Assembly (NCBI RefSeq): GCF_018139545.1
Contig: NZ_JAGSPJ010000005.1
Span: 167,015 to 231,014, forward strand
Direction: 5' to 3'
Source of the DNA: Affinundibacterium fentianense
Lineage (GTDB): Bacteria > Pseudomonadota > Gammaproteobacteria > Burkholderiales > Burkholderiaceae_D
DNA length: 64,000 bases
Position 1 is the first letter of the stretch; each line of letters starts with the position of its first letter. Shown in pieces: positions 1 to 9,226 of this stretch. The notes below the pieces were generated by a model. The model was not told where the DNA came from. It worked only from the letters and a program-made list of their open reading frames with translations, and did no database searches. The position numbers and the translations under genes were made by a program.

Positions 1-2
1 AA

Positions 3-785
3 GATATCCAGCAATTGCAAAGGATTTTTGCAAAACCTTCTGGCATGGTCTTACTGACGGGGCCGACTGGTTCGGGTAAAAGTACGACTCTACATGCCGC
101 ATTGCGCCTACAAACATTGATCGAACGAAATGTTTTGACGGTTGAAGATCCGATTGAATATCGCTTGGCGACCATTGGTCAAACCCAAGTAAATCGACGT
201 GCGGGTTATGAATTTAGTACCGCATTACGCCATTTCTTGCGCCACGACCCAGATGTGATTTTGGTCGGTGAGATTCGCGATGCTGAAACTGCGCAAGCGA
301 CGGTTACCGCTTCTGCGACAGGTCACTTGGTTTTGTCAACATTGCACGTTGCTAGTGCTTTTGGTGTGATTACTCGTTTGGTTCCGCTGGGTTTGCAACC
401 ACAAACGATTGCTGAAAATCTTGTTGCAGTGATCAATCAACGATTGGTTCGAACAAATTGCCCACATTGTGCAAAGCCAGCAGCGTTGAATGATGCGCAG
501 AAAAAGTGGCTGGGTAAATTCAATTGTGAACATAGCATGGCAAGCGAAGGTTGTGCACGTTGTGGTCATACTGGTTTCCATGGTCGTCTGCCAATTTACG
601 AAATTCTCCATGTCGATGATCACATGGCAAACGCGATCGCAGAGGGTGATGGTCGTAGCGCGCTTCGAAAAGTCGCAATTGATTCCGGATTTGAGCCCAT
701 GGTTGAAATGGCGAAGTGGCGAATATCACAAGGTCAAACAACCTTTGATGAAGTATGGCGTGTTATCGGTGAAAGTCCGGAGTAA
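3..785 (+). CDS. GspE/PilB-family secretion or pilus assembly ATPase (5' end cut by window)
   Basis: The reading frame is open to the left edge (codons from base 3), so this is the C-terminal part only. It is a hexameric cytoplasmic ATPase that powers pilin or pseudopilin assembly. Visible are Walker A GPTGSGKST (about bases 60-86), the Asp-box region VEDPIEY, Walker B-type VILVGEIRD (about 258-284), the His-box segment around STLH, and the four-Cys zinc element CPHC...CARC (about 460-565) typical of GspE/PilB and absent from the retraction ATPase PilT. It is followed 8 bp later by the GspF/PilC gene and then by four prepilin genes, so it is the motor of this operon. The sequence does not decide between a T2SS, an MSHA-like pilus and a specialised pilus. 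Confidence 0.95.
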   Translation, partial: DIQQLQRIFAKPSGMVLLTGPTGSGKSTTLHAALRLQTLIERNVLTVEDPIEYRLATIGQTQVNRRAGYEFSTALRHFLRHDPDVILVGEIRDAETAQATVTASATGHLVLSTLHVASAFGVITRLVPLGLQPQTIAENLVAVINQRLVRTNCPHCAKPAALNDAQKKWLGKFNCEHSMASEGCARCGHTGFHGRLPIYEILHVDDHMANAIAEGDGRSALRKVAIDSGFEPMVEMAKWRISQGQTTFDEVWRVIGESPE

Positions 786-793
786 AGCGAACC

Positions 794-2044
794 ATGAATA
801 CTTACTTTTATCGTGTTTTGTTGGCCAATGGACGCACACGTTATGGCATGTTGCGTTTGATGGTTGAGCGTGATCTTTCCGCTAAGGTTTGGTTAGAGCG
901 GCATTACGAAGCAGTGGTGCTGCAGCTATATCGTTTGCCGTATTGGTTGGCGAGTCTGATCGGTGCTGGTGGCACAATCGGACAGAAATTACCACCAATT
1001 GAATTGAGTGGTTTGTTGCGCGATTTGGCGGTCATGACGAAGGCCGGTGTCCCCATTATTGAATCGTTAAAAGCGATTTCAGAGGAAACTGACACTTCAC
1101 AAAAACGGATCGCGTCTACGGCGAGATTATTAATTTCTGCCTTGGATGCAGGGGCACCAATCAGCGAGGCATTTAACCGTCACCCGAATATTTTTCCCGA
1201 GTCCGTTCGCAATTTGATGGAAATTGGTGAGGAGTCTGGTACGGTCGACAAAATGTTGCTTGAGGCCGCTGAGCATATAGAACGCATGACCGCATTGAGC
1301 CGGAATATGCGACAAGCCTTGATTTATCCAGCATTTGTCTTTGCGACGATGTTAGGTGCGGCCTTGTTCTGGATCTACTATGTGATTCCGAATTTGGCGG
1401 GTTTGTTCTTGCAAATGCGTGTGAAGTTACCAAAAATCACCTTGATGGTGCTTGAAATGTCGAAATGGATGGAGGGACATGCCAATACCTCGTTGTACAT
1501 CTTCCTTGGCGTGATCTTTCTATTTTGGGCACTACTGAAATTAAGTCGAGGTACGCGTAAGCTGACCTTTGGTATTGCGCATAAATTGCCTATATTTAAG
1601 ACACTTGTCACCGCTTCTGGCATGGCGTTTATTACTGAACATTTGGCAATTATGATCGCGTCCGGTGTCGATATTATGCGCAGCTTAGGTGTGCTAGAAC
1701 GTGCTTTGACGGATGAGTACTACAAAGAACGTATTAAGAATGTCAGAACAGCAGTGGAACGCGGCGAATTGTTGGCGTCTGCGATGCGTCAGGTTGGTGG
1801 ATTCCCTCCAATGGCATTGCGCATGATTGCGGTCGGTGAAGAGACGGGATCGTTGGACAAGCAATTGAAGCAACTCGCTCAGGAATACCGGATGCGACTC
1901 GCGCATTTGATTGCGTCGTTATCGGAAATTATCAAACCAGTCATTATTTTGCTAGCAGGTCTATTCTTTGTCTTGATGATTGTTGCCCTGTTACTGCCGA
2001 TCTATGACTTGGTCAGACAAGCCTCATTGATGAATATGGGCTAG
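794..2044 (+). CDS. GspF/PilC-family inner-membrane platform protein
   Basis: At 416 aa this is the usual length of the polytopic platform protein that couples the assembly ATPase to pilin insertion. Two T2SSF/GspF repeats are visible: one after about residue 70 (LLRDLAVMTKAGVPI) and one after about residue 275 (ITEHLAIMIASGVDI). Hydrophobic segments lie near residues 175-200, 233-250 and 380-408. The gene starts 8 bp after the ATPase stop, with GGAG of the ATPase tail upstream, and ends 8 bp before the first prepilin gene. This is one transcription unit. Confidence 0.93.
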   Translation: MNTYFYRVLLANGRTRYGMLRLMVERDLSAKVWLERHYEAVVLQLYRLPYWLASLIGAGGTIGQKLPPIELSGLLRDLAVMTKAGVPIIESLKAISEETDTSQKRIASTARLLISALDAGAPISEAFNRHPNIFPESVRNLMEIGEESGTVDKMLLEAAEHIERMTALSRNMRQALIYPAFVFATMLGAALFWIYYVIPNLAGLFLQMRVKLPKITLMVLEMSKWMEGHANTSLYIFLGVIFLFWALLKLSRGTRKLTFGIAHKLPIFKTLVTASGMAFITEHLAIMIASGVDIMRSLGVLERALTDEYYKERIKNVRTAVERGELLASAMRQVGGFPPMALRMIAVGEETGSLDKQLKQLAQEYRMRLAHLIASLSEIIKPVIILLAGLFFVLMIVALLLPIYDLVRQASLMNMG

Positions 2045-2052
2045 GAGGAAAT

Positions 2053-4311
2053 ATGTCGAACAGGATGGATAGTCGGTTGCAAGCTGAACGTAGTCAAAGA
2101 CTGCGCGATAGCCGTAAGCAACAAGGTTTCTCACTTTGGGAATTGGCCGTTATGGTCGGTTTGCTGGTGATAGGCATCGTCGCTGGAACGATTTTCTTGA
2201 AATCCGGTGAGACGAGTCAACGAGAAACCGATCGTACTCGATTGCTGCAAGCCGCGGACTTTGCCATTGCTGCTTTTATTTCAGAGCATGGACGGCTACC
2301 ATGCCCAGCTTCGAATGTAGAAACAGGGGTCGAAGACTGCGGAACAGGTCAAAAAGGGTGGTTGCCGATTGCTACTTTAGGTCTTGATGCAAGTGTACCT
2401 GCACGGGGCGCGCAACAAATTCGTTATGTTGTCTACCGCAGTAACGATTCCGATCTGGCGCAGCTTACTGATCAGTTCAACCCAAGTGGTTGGGAGAAGT
2501 ACTCAGTCCCTTCCGCGGGGGATCCACTCAGTACGGGGCAATTCAATGCCTTGGATTTCTGCGAAGGCCTGACCTTGGCGATCAAAGCGGGGCCAAGTCA
2601 AAGCAATGCGCACATATTACTTCCCTCATCAGGATTTATTAACGTTGCCTATGCCTTAGCGGAAGCGGGTACCGACCGCGATAGTGACGGCAATATTTTT
2701 GACGGCACTAAGAATTTCGACGCAAGTTACAAGGGGTTTGAATCACCATTGCGTGGCGCGGACGGCGATTATGATGACCGTGTGTTGGCTCGCAGCTTTT
2801 TGGATGTCGCGAATCACTTGAGTTGTCCTCAAGGTACTCGGAGTATGGACGCGCTGGCGCAAGCGGTGGAAACTGCAAATGAGGTCGCGGAACAAAAACA
2901 AGATAATGCTGATGCAGCCCGAATTGCGACGATAGTCGAAAGTGTTAAGGCTTTGTTATCTGCTGCAGATATCGCTGGTGGCGTACTAACCATGGTAGCC
3001 GCGGTTACCGCTTTGTCGGTGGCTTCAGCAGGTGTCGCCACCAACGCAGCCTTGTGTGCTGCGATTATTACGGCACCAGTTGGTTGTCCCTTGCTCGCCA
3101 CGTTTAGTGCCGCGCTCGCGGTGGCCATTGCCGCCGTTGTCGCTGCTGGGGTGGCGATCGCGGCGAGTACGGCAGCCTTAGCTTTACAAATAGTGACGGC
3201 GGTCAAAACTTCCATCGTCGCCAAAAAAGCAGCAGCGCTAGCGGAACAAGGGAATCCAACAGACTTGGCAGGGATGATCGAGCAAATGCGTTTAGCGTAT
3301 GAAGACGCAAAAGCACGTGCTGCGACGGATCTCGCCAAATCGAATGCGGATAGGACTGCGGCAAATAATGCCTTAACCGCGTACAACAATAGTGTTGATA
3401 GCGTCTATGCGACCGCGCATCTTTGGGATCCCGCGAAGGCAAATGATCCTGAGTTGGCAATCGTGTTGCAGAACTACAAAGACTACAATGCGGCATTTTT
3501 TGAAAGTAAAACTGCTGAATCGAACGCAGACTCTGCTAAGAAAAAAGCGGATGCATTGGAAGGGAATGTGAATACCGCGAAGGCTGAATGGGATACTGCT
3601 GCAGCGATTACGCCTTCTACTCCTGAAAATATCATCGCGACTACGAAAGCGGTCGCCGATGCCGCAGCGGCGGCTGAAACAGCAGCGAAAGCAGCTGCGG
3701 CAGCGGATCCAGGCAATGCAACACTCGCAAAAGCGGCTGCTGATGCAAGTATGAAAGCAGCGATGGCTTCGATCGATGCAGGGAATGCTCGTCTTGATCC
3801 TACCAATTATGTCGCAAACAAGAAAAAGGCTTGGGAAGATAGGAAAAAAGATTGGGAAGATGCCAAACTGGAAGCCACCAATTTAGCGGCGACAGCGGCA
3901 ACGAAGAAAGCGATTGAAGATAGTAAGGCAGCCACCTATAACAACAGCGTCGATTACGCGACGACGAAGAAAGATGGAAATGGGAACTACTATTACGATC
4001 AGGCTTGGAACAATCCTTTCGGCTGTCTCTTCGACAGTGGAGATCACCCAGAAAATTGTTATTCCTACGTTAAATTGCGTTTGTATGAATCGAAAATCAA
4101 ATATAACGATTGGGTCGCAAAAGAAGGTATAGCGGTGAATAGTAAGAAACTATCTGACGAATCTGCGAAGGCAGAAGCGGATGCGCTGAAATCCTATAAT
4201 GATATTAAAAACACACCGTCCGGTGGAGATCCAACTGCGACAGGTATTTCCTTACTGTCTGGTGCCGCGGCGATCTTAGAAGGGGCTGATACGAAAGGAA
4301 CAGTAAAATGA
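2053..4311 (+). CDS. Very large prepilin-like protein with class III signal, internal hydrophobic segment and Ala-rich coiled region
   Basis: A strong AGGAGG lies just before the ATG. The basic leader ends in QQG, followed by FSLWE and a hydrophobic helix (residues about 26-47), a prepilin peptidase signal with Glu at mature position 5. Residues about 65-280 form a domain shared with the next two proteins: RLPCP, EDCG, GWLP..TLGL, a D..QLTDQF segment, LDFC and LSCP. Unlike ordinary pilins (130-250 aa), it continues with a long Ala/Gly/Val hydrophobic stretch (about residues 304-385). After that comes a charged, Ala-rich, probably coiled-coil region (about 390-640) and a tail with two further cysteines. 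The role is inferred as a specialised pseudopilin or tip protein; no function can be assigned. The Ala-rich region also creates long antisense open frames that are not genes. Confidence 0.85.
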   Translation: MSNRMDSRLQAERSQRLRDSRKQQGFSLWELAVMVGLLVIGIVAGTIFLKSGETSQRETDRTRLLQAADFAIAAFISEHGRLPCPASNVETGVEDCGTGQKGWLPIATLGLDASVPARGAQQIRYVVYRSNDSDLAQLTDQFNPSGWEKYSVPSAGDPLSTGQFNALDFCEGLTLAIKAGPSQSNAHILLPSSGFINVAYALAEAGTDRDSDGNIFDGTKNFDASYKGFESPLRGADGDYDDRVLARSFLDVANHLSCPQGTRSMDALAQAVETANEVAEQKQDNADAARIATIVESVKALLSAADIAGGVLTMVAAVTALSVASAGVATNAALCAAIITAPVGCPLLATFSAALAVAIAAVVAAGVAIAASTAALALQIVTAVKTSIVAKKAAALAEQGNPTDLAGMIEQMRLAYEDAKARAATDLAKSNADRTAANNALTAYNNSVDSVYATAHLWDPAKANDPELAIVLQNYKDYNAAFFESKTAESNADSAKKKADALEGNVNTAKAEWDTAAAITPSTPENIIATTKAVADAAAAAETAAKAAAAADPGNATLAKAAADASMKAAMASIDAGNARLDPTNYVANKKKAWEDRKKDWEDAKLEATNLAATAATKKAIEDSKAATYNNSVDYATTKKDGNGNYYYDQAWNNPFGCLFDSGDHPENCYSYVKLRLYESKIKYNDWVAKEGIAVNSKKLSDESAKAEADALKSYNDIKNTPSGGDPTATGISLLSGAAAILEGADTKGTVK

Positions 4312-5465
4312 AACGTTTTCCTTTCGCCTCTGCGCGTGGTTTTAGCTTACTTGAATTATCGGTGGGAATCGTTGTCATCGGCATATTGACTGTTTCTCTC
4401 GTCTTATTCATTCCAAAGATCAAGTCTTTGCCAGCCTTTTCGCAACATTCAGGCAATCCTTTGGATCAGGCGAATAAAGCGATAGAAGGTTTTGTGATCG
4501 CGAATAGTCGCCTGCCTTGTCCAGATACGTCTCCAAACAATATCGGCGATGAGGATTGCAGTGGGGCGGCGGTGACCGGCTGGTTGCCGACGCGAACACT
4601 AGGCATCACCCTGAGTGAGCCAGTACGTTATGGTGTCTATCGGCAGAGCACCGCGCTTGCATCGAATGACTATGATTTGGCGGTATTAAAAGATCGCTAT
4701 GTGCCCTTGCTGCCGTCAACGTATGCATCAAGTTACAGCGTCAAAAAAAATGGGCTAGATTTTTGTATTGGTTTGTTGAATTTGACCGGCAACGGGGGAA
4801 TCGTCTTAACCGCGGGCGATGCAATCCCCATCGCGTATGGCTTGGCGACGGCAGGCGCGGCGAATGCCGATCAGCGTGATGATGGTGTGTATTCAAAATT
4901 TGATGGTTTGAACGTCAAGCCCGGACAATTTGAATTGTCGGGTGCGCAAAAAACCAATGTCTACGATGATGATACCCGCACAGTCGGAAGTGCCGAATTT
5001 TTTGAACGTTTGGCTTGTACGCAAAAATTGGCAGCGGTGAATTCGGTCGGACGCGCTGCTTATGTCGCCTACGACGTCGATGAAGTTGCCAAGTTTTATG
5101 TCAAGTTCAGAACTTTTCAAGTAAAGGTTGCTGAATTGAATAATGCGATGGTCGGAACGGCTAAAGATTTGGCGATTGCTGACTTAGCGATTTCGATCGC
5201 CGGAATGGGCGTTGCGGTGGCAGGGATGTTTGAAAGCCCTGGCCCAGCCGGTGCATTTGGTATCGCGACGGCTGGTGCTGCGATAGCGATGGCGGGCTAT
5301 TCGATGGCAGAAGCTCTGAAAGAGGTTCCCAAAGCCGCTGAAGACCTGACGACAGCACGTCAACAGAAGATTGCTTCTGACAATTTTAAAGTACAAACGG
5401 GCATTGATTTGACGACTGCAATGACAACAATCAATACCTTGGATGGAAAGGGCATACGACCATGA
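4308..5465 (+). CDS. Large prepilin-like protein, paralogue of its neighbours
   Basis: The ATG overlaps the preceding stop (ATGA), so translation is probably coupled; AAAGGA lies upstream. The leader ends RG, followed by FSLLE and a hydrophobic helix (residues about 14-34). The shared four-Cys domain is present: RLPCP, DEDC, GWLPTRTLG, LDFC and RLAC. The conserved ANDxDL..LKDR..PL type segment is visible around residue 120. Residues about 284-330 form a second hydrophobic, Gly/Ala-rich segment, followed by a helical tail. At 385 aa it is about twice normal pilin size. It is probably a minor pseudopilin of the same apparatus; the exact role is unknown. Confidence 0.85.
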   Translation: MKRFPFASARGFSLLELSVGIVVIGILTVSLVLFIPKIKSLPAFSQHSGNPLDQANKAIEGFVIANSRLPCPDTSPNNIGDEDCSGAAVTGWLPTRTLGITLSEPVRYGVYRQSTALASNDYDLAVLKDRYVPLLPSTYASSYSVKKNGLDFCIGLLNLTGNGGIVLTAGDAIPIAYGLATAGAANADQRDDGVYSKFDGLNVKPGQFELSGAQKTNVYDDDTRTVGSAEFFERLACTQKLAAVNSVGRAAYVAYDVDEVAKFYVKFRTFQVKVAELNNAMVGTAKDLAIADLAISIAGMGVAVAGMFESPGPAGAFGIATAGAAIAMAGYSMAEALKEVPKAAEDLTTARQQKIASDNFKVQTGIDLTTAMTTINTLDGKGIRP

Positions 5466-6679
5466 GAAAGCAGAATAGTGGTTATACCCTGCTTGAGTTA
5501 GCGGTAGGGATGGTGGTACTTGGTGTGATCACAATTGCTGTGGTCTACTTTGGAAAGTTTGCCAATCAAAGAGTTGAGCAAATCGCAGTTCCACAGATTT
5601 TAAAAATTGCCGACGACGCGATCGTGGGTTTTATCGCTGCGAAGCATCGCTTGCCTTGCCCTGATACCAATAGCGATGGACTTGAAAACTGCGGTAGCGA
5701 TTTAGTTGGTAAGTTGCCATATAAGACACTTGGCTTAGCACGCGCGGACATGACGTCGATACGCTACGGCGCTTTTGTTAAGAAGGATGCGGTCGCAGCA
5801 AATGATATCGACTTGACTGATGCGAAAGATCGGTTCGCCCCCTTGTTGACAAATATTCCGGTCGGACCAGGCATTGCTCCAATGGCGGTGAGTACGGTCT
5901 TGAATGAAGTCAACGGTATTGATTTTTGTCACGCACTAAGGTTGGGAAATGCGTTACCACGAAATCGCACGGGCGCTACAGCGGCAGATGTCACGGCGAT
6001 CGAAGAAAATTTGCATATCCGAAATGCCGCTGGATTAACGTTGAAAAACGTTGCATACGCTTTGTCATTGCCATCGAACAGTAGTGATCCTGCCACGAAT
6101 ATCAATAATATAACGAATGCATTTGCCGCACCGAATAACCCTATTGCATCGGGGTCACAGGACACCGTGATTGCAATGGATTTCGCACAAATTTCTGATC
6201 GTCTTTCTTGCTCAGGTGTGTTGGCATCAGCTAGTCACTCGCATCCGAACGTCGCTAGTGCTGCGGCGATTATGCGTGGCGCGATGTTGGATTACAAAGT
6301 ACAACTTGATTTGGAATTGGAGATGGCAGAACTGGGCGTCTTGTCTGCCGGCGTCGGTGTGGCTGGCGCGATTGGCGCGACAACCGGTGCAGCATCAGAG
6401 GTTTTAACCGCAGTCTCTGAGACTATCTCTAGTTTTGGCGGCATGTCCGCTGCGATTGGTATCGCAGCTGTGGCAACTGCTCTCAGCGTCGCAGCAACGG
6501 TGGTGGCGGGACTAGGATTAGATAGTGCGATGACGACGCGTGATCAAGCGCAAGATAGGGTGAATGAATTTTCCGGAAATCATGCCACTAGTAAAAAAAT
6601 AATGGAAGAATCAGGCACCTTGGCGAACGCTATTCGGGCGCACGCGATTGCTTCTGATGCTGCTGGAATTTATCGTTAA
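5462..6679 (+). CDS. Large prepilin-like protein, paralogue of its neighbours
   Basis: This gene overlaps the previous stop by ATGA. The leader ends SG, followed by YTLLE and a hydrophobic helix (residues about 8-28), a class III signal with Tyr at +1. It shares with the two upstream proteins RLPCP, ENCG, GKLPYKTLGL, IRYGAFV, ANDIDL..AKDRF.PL, IDFC and RLSC. From about residue 290 to 356 there is a Gly/Ala-rich hydrophobic region, followed by a short polar tail. Three consecutive paralogues with the same organisation suggest duplication within the operon and a hetero-oligomeric tip or specialised fibre. The function is inferred from the signal and context only. Confidence 0.85.
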   Translation: MRKQNSGYTLLELAVGMVVLGVITIAVVYFGKFANQRVEQIAVPQILKIADDAIVGFIAAKHRLPCPDTNSDGLENCGSDLVGKLPYKTLGLARADMTSIRYGAFVKKDAVAANDIDLTDAKDRFAPLLTNIPVGPGIAPMAVSTVLNEVNGIDFCHALRLGNALPRNRTGATAADVTAIEENLHIRNAAGLTLKNVAYALSLPSNSSDPATNINNITNAFAAPNNPIASGSQDTVIAMDFAQISDRLSCSGVLASASHSHPNVASAAAIMRGAMLDYKVQLDLELEMAELGVLSAGVGVAGAIGATTGAASEVLTAVSETISSFGGMSAAIGIAAVATALSVAATVVAGLGLDSAMTTRDQAQDRVNEFSGNHATSKKIMEESGTLANAIRAHAIASDAAGIYR

Positions 6680-6690
6680 TGAGGACAATT

Positions 6691-7425
6691 ATGACGTATA
6701 GTGCGCGGGCAAAAAATCAAATGACGCAGCAAGTGAAAAAGCCTAGGCAGTCTGGATTTACTGTGTTGGAAATGGCGGTTGTGCTGGTGATTATTGGATT
6801 AGTGATTGGTGCCGTGACGATAGGAACAAACGTTCAACGTGGTGCCTCCTATCAGCGTATGTCCAGCGATTTCGTGCAAGCTTGGGTGACCGCCTATGAC
6901 CGTTTTTATGAAGGTACGGGTCGGCCGCCGGGTGATGTGGTGGCTGCACCAACGGGATTAGTGAATGGTGCAGTCAGTAGTGATTTGTGTGGTGCAAACT
7001 TACGTAATGCGATGCAAGCGGCCGGGATTGAAATGCCCGCTGGACGTGCCGAAGGTTTTGAAGATCGGTATGTTTACTTGGATGGTAATGGTAATCCGCA
7101 AGAAGCCACCGTGTGTTTTTTGGCAGTTCCATGGAGTGAGCCAGGTGCCACCGCGGGTACGCATGTAACGCGCAATCGGAATGTGATGCGAATTGAAGGC
7201 ATCACGCCTGCCATCGCCAATTTGTTGGATAACATGTTTGATGCGCGTTCCAATGCGTCGTTCGGCAAAATGCGTCAAGTTGGTCAGCACAATATTACGA
7301 CGACAGGTCGCACCGCTGTGAATTGGAGCAATACGGAGATCGACCGTTACTCAGATGCCGCAAGCCGAGCACGGGATGAAGATCAAGTCGTCGTGTTAAA
7401 TGCGTATATCAAAATGAGTCGCTAA
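6691..7425 (+). CDS. Prepilin-type N-terminal methylation domain protein (fourth prepilin)
   Basis: The ATG at 6691 is preferred over one at 6679 because GAGGA sits 5-8 bases upstream of it. The signal is QSG followed by FTVLE and a hydrophobic helix ending near residue 45. The remaining ~200 residues lack the four-Cys RLPCP domain of the other three proteins. They contain two Cys (DLCG and VCFL) and an N-terminal alpha-spine followed by a globular part, as in major-pilin-sized proteins. At 244 aa it is the most conventional pilin in the cluster and may be the main subunit. It is the last gene before a hairpin and the convergent GNAT gene. Confidence 0.85.
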   Translation: MTYSARAKNQMTQQVKKPRQSGFTVLEMAVVLVIIGLVIGAVTIGTNVQRGASYQRMSSDFVQAWVTAYDRFYEGTGRPPGDVVAAPTGLVNGAVSSDLCGANLRNAMQAAGIEMPAGRAEGFEDRYVYLDGNGNPQEATVCFLAVPWSEPGATAGTHVTRNRNVMRIEGITPAIANLLDNMFDARSNASFGKMRQVGQHNITTTGRTAVNWSNTEIDRYSDAASRARDEDQVVVLNAYIKMSR

Positions 7426-7435
7426 GACAAAATCG

Positions 7436-7469
7436 ACACAAGGATGGCGTTCATTGGGGTTCCTTGTGT
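7436..7469. terminator. Hairpin between convergent operons
   Basis: ACACAAGGA and TCCTTGTGT form a perfect 9-bp stem with a 16-base loop, placed between the last prepilin gene and the GNAT gene, which converge. The T-tract is poor on either strand, so terminator function is inferred mainly from position. Confidence 0.45.
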
Positions 7470-7470
7470 T

Positions 7471-7905
7471 CTAGACAGCTAGATTATTCTGGTAGATACC
7501 GGGCTGATTGATTTCCATCATGATTTCCGGTTTTGCTAATTGTTGAAATCCAAATTGTTGATACAAACCACGGGCATTGGAACTCGCTAGCATGAAGCGG
7601 CGAAGTCCCTGCAAATCAGGATGTGCGAAGACTGCTTGCGGTAGTTGACGGCTATAACCTTTAGCGCGATACGCAGGCAAAATGAAAACATCCATCAAAT
7701 AAGCAAATGTCGAAAAGTCACTCACGACTCTGGCAAAGCCAATTTGCTGGTCGTCAATGTATGCACCGAAGCACAGTGATTGATCAATGGATTTTTTGAC
7801 CAACTCGAGCGGGATGCCGATTGCCCAAGTGCTCTCATGGGTTAAGAATTGATGGATTAAACCGACGTCGAGGCGCGCCTTTTCCGTACTGATCTGTAGT
7901 CTCAT
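7471..7905 (-). CDS. GNAT-family N-acetyltransferase
   Basis: This is a 144-aa cytoplasmic protein with the GNAT fold. Motif A is visible as DVFILPAYRAKGYSRQL (around residues 75-92), where the R-x-x-G-x-x/S element contacts the acetyl-CoA pyrophosphate. It also has a later MLASSNARGLYQQFGF segment typical of motif B. The start is placed at the ATG overlapping the prmC stop (ATGA), with GGAAAGGG upstream, rather than at an upstream TTG. It is the third gene of the dsbB-prmC-GNAT operon. The acceptor substrate cannot be told from sequence. Confidence 0.88.
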   Translation of the reverse strand: MRLQISTEKARLDVGLIHQFLTHESTWAIGIPLELVKKSIDQSLCFGAYIDDQQIGFARVVSDFSTFAYLMDVFILPAYRAKGYSRQLPQAVFAHPDLQGLRRFMLASSNARGLYQQFGFQQLAKPEIMMEINQPGIYQNNLAV

Positions 7906-8744
7906 GATTGCCCTTTCCAACGTCCTCCGGTGACCCTTAAGATGCCTGCGAGATCAGGCCAACTTTGAATCTCTTGAAAACAAGCGCTGGCCAATAATGC
8001 TTGTACTGATTCCGACTGATCGTAGCCATGTTCCATGAGTAGCATGCCGTCATTCAATAAAAATTCCTTGGCGTTTCCTATGATGGTTCGGTAGGCGGAT
8101 AAACCGTCCGCATGGTCAGTCAGCGCATTGATTGGTTCGAAACGCAAATCGCCTTGACTGAGATGGTGGTCATCTTTGACTATATAGGGAGGATTGCTCA
8201 CTATCGTATGAAAGCGGATTGCCGGTAGTTGTTGAAACCAATCGCTTTGGTAGAAACTGATCCGAGCAGGCGTCAATAGACGAGCCGCATTCATTGTTGC
8301 GATTTCCAGTGCGGCAGGGCTCAGGTCCGACGCGCAAATATGAAGATCAGGTCTTTCAGACGCAATACTGATCGCGATGGCGCCAGATCCCGTGCCCATA
8401 TCAATTAAGCTTCCATGCTCGGGAGTGAATTGCAAGGCAAGCTCAACCAAGAGTTCAGTATCTGGACGCGGTATGAGAACCGCTGGAGTAACGTGAAAAT
8501 TCAATCCAAAAAATTCACGTTCGCCCACGAGATATGCGAGGGGCTCACCCGCGACTCGTTTGGCTGTCAATTGATTCAGAGCCTCTATCTGCGTCGGATT
8601 CAGCAAGGAAGTGCTTTGTGTGATCAGCTGGATTCTGCTTAAACCTGACACGTGACTAAGCAATATCCGTGCTTCCAGCCCATCAAGAGGTGACTTTCTT
8701 TGGCAGTCAGCAACACTGTCAGTCGAAGTAAACCATGGTGTCAT
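7902..8744 (-). CDS. prmC: Peptide chain release factor N5-glutamine methyltransferase
   Basis: PrmC (HemK) methylates the Gln of the GGQ motif in release factors RF1 and RF2, using S-adenosylmethionine, in the cytoplasm. The protein has an N-terminal helical domain and a Rossmann methyltransferase domain with the SAM motif DMGTGSGAIAI (about residues 115-125). The family-defining NPPY substrate motif is present (SNPPYI, around residue 185). The 280-aa length is normal. The ATG at 8744 overlaps the dsbB stop by four bases and is preferred over upstream in-frame starts lying inside dsbB. Confidence 0.95.
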   Translation of the reverse strand: MTPWFTSTDSVADCQRKSPLDGLEARILLSHVSGLSRIQLITQSTSLLNPTQIEALNQLTAKRVAGEPLAYLVGEREFFGLNFHVTPAVLIPRPDTELLVELALQFTPEHGSLIDMGTGSGAIAISIASERPDLHICASDLSPAALEIATMNAARLLTPARISFYQSDWFQQLPAIRFHTIVSNPPYIVKDDHHLSQGDLRFEPINALTDHADGLSAYRTIIGNAKEFLLNDGMLLMEHGYDQSESVQALLASACFQEIQSWPDLAGILRVTGGRWKGQS

Positions 8745-9226
8745 GACTGTACCGGTGCGGCGTGTCGACGTATTGCGTAAACACTTGCGATGGAGAGTGC
8801 GATCAACCAAATCAAGGCCCAAGTTGGAATGGATAAGCCGAGAATAGGATCGTAAGGCGTCTCACAAAGACCATTTGCGCGATACAAAACTGGGATGAGC
8901 TTTGCAGGAAACAGGCTGTTGATTGGACCCGATATCGTATCTGCGCCACAAGAACCTAGTGGCTGGGCAATAGACCAAAGTTGATATCCAGCAACGCCTG
9001 CACCTGCGACACCAGAGAGTACCCCGACCGAGATTGCGAAGGACTCGAACCTGGGGAAGAATAATGCGCAAGCGCATCCGAGCGCAATGAATGTAAATGC
9101 ATAGCGCTGCATGACACAAAGCGGACAAGGCAGCATATCCAAAACCAATTGCAAATACAGCGCAAAACCGAGCAAGCCAACACAAGCGACGATAATGGAA
9201 GTGAGGAGCATTTTGGACCGTTGCAT
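8741..9226 (-). CDS. dsbB: Disulfide bond formation protein B
   Basis: DsbB is an inner-membrane quinone reductase that reoxidises periplasmic DsbA. The 161-aa protein has four transmembrane helices. It carries the first periplasmic Cys pair, CPLC followed by the MQRYAF segment conserved in the family, and a second periplasmic loop with Cys in SCGAD and LCETP. The start at 9226 (MQRSKMLL) has GAGAG upstream; the frame extends further but without a ribosome site. It heads the dsbB-prmC-GNAT operon. Whether it matters for the Cys-rich prepilins nearby is only a thought. Confidence 0.94.
   Translation of the reverse strand: MQRSKMLLTSIIVACVGLLGFALYLQLVLDMLPCPLCVMQRYAFTFIALGCACALFFPRFESFAISVGVLSGVAGAGVAGYQLWSIAQPLGSCGADTISGPINSLFPAKLIPVLYRANGLCETPYDPILGLSIPTWALIWLIALSIASVYAIRRHAAPVQS

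Noticed and set aside
2829..3806. Long leftward open frames (186 and 107 codons) antisense to the first giant prepilin
   Set aside because: They are mirror images of an Ala-codon-rich region (GCN read as NGC), giving low-complexity Ala/Ser proteins without ribosome sites.
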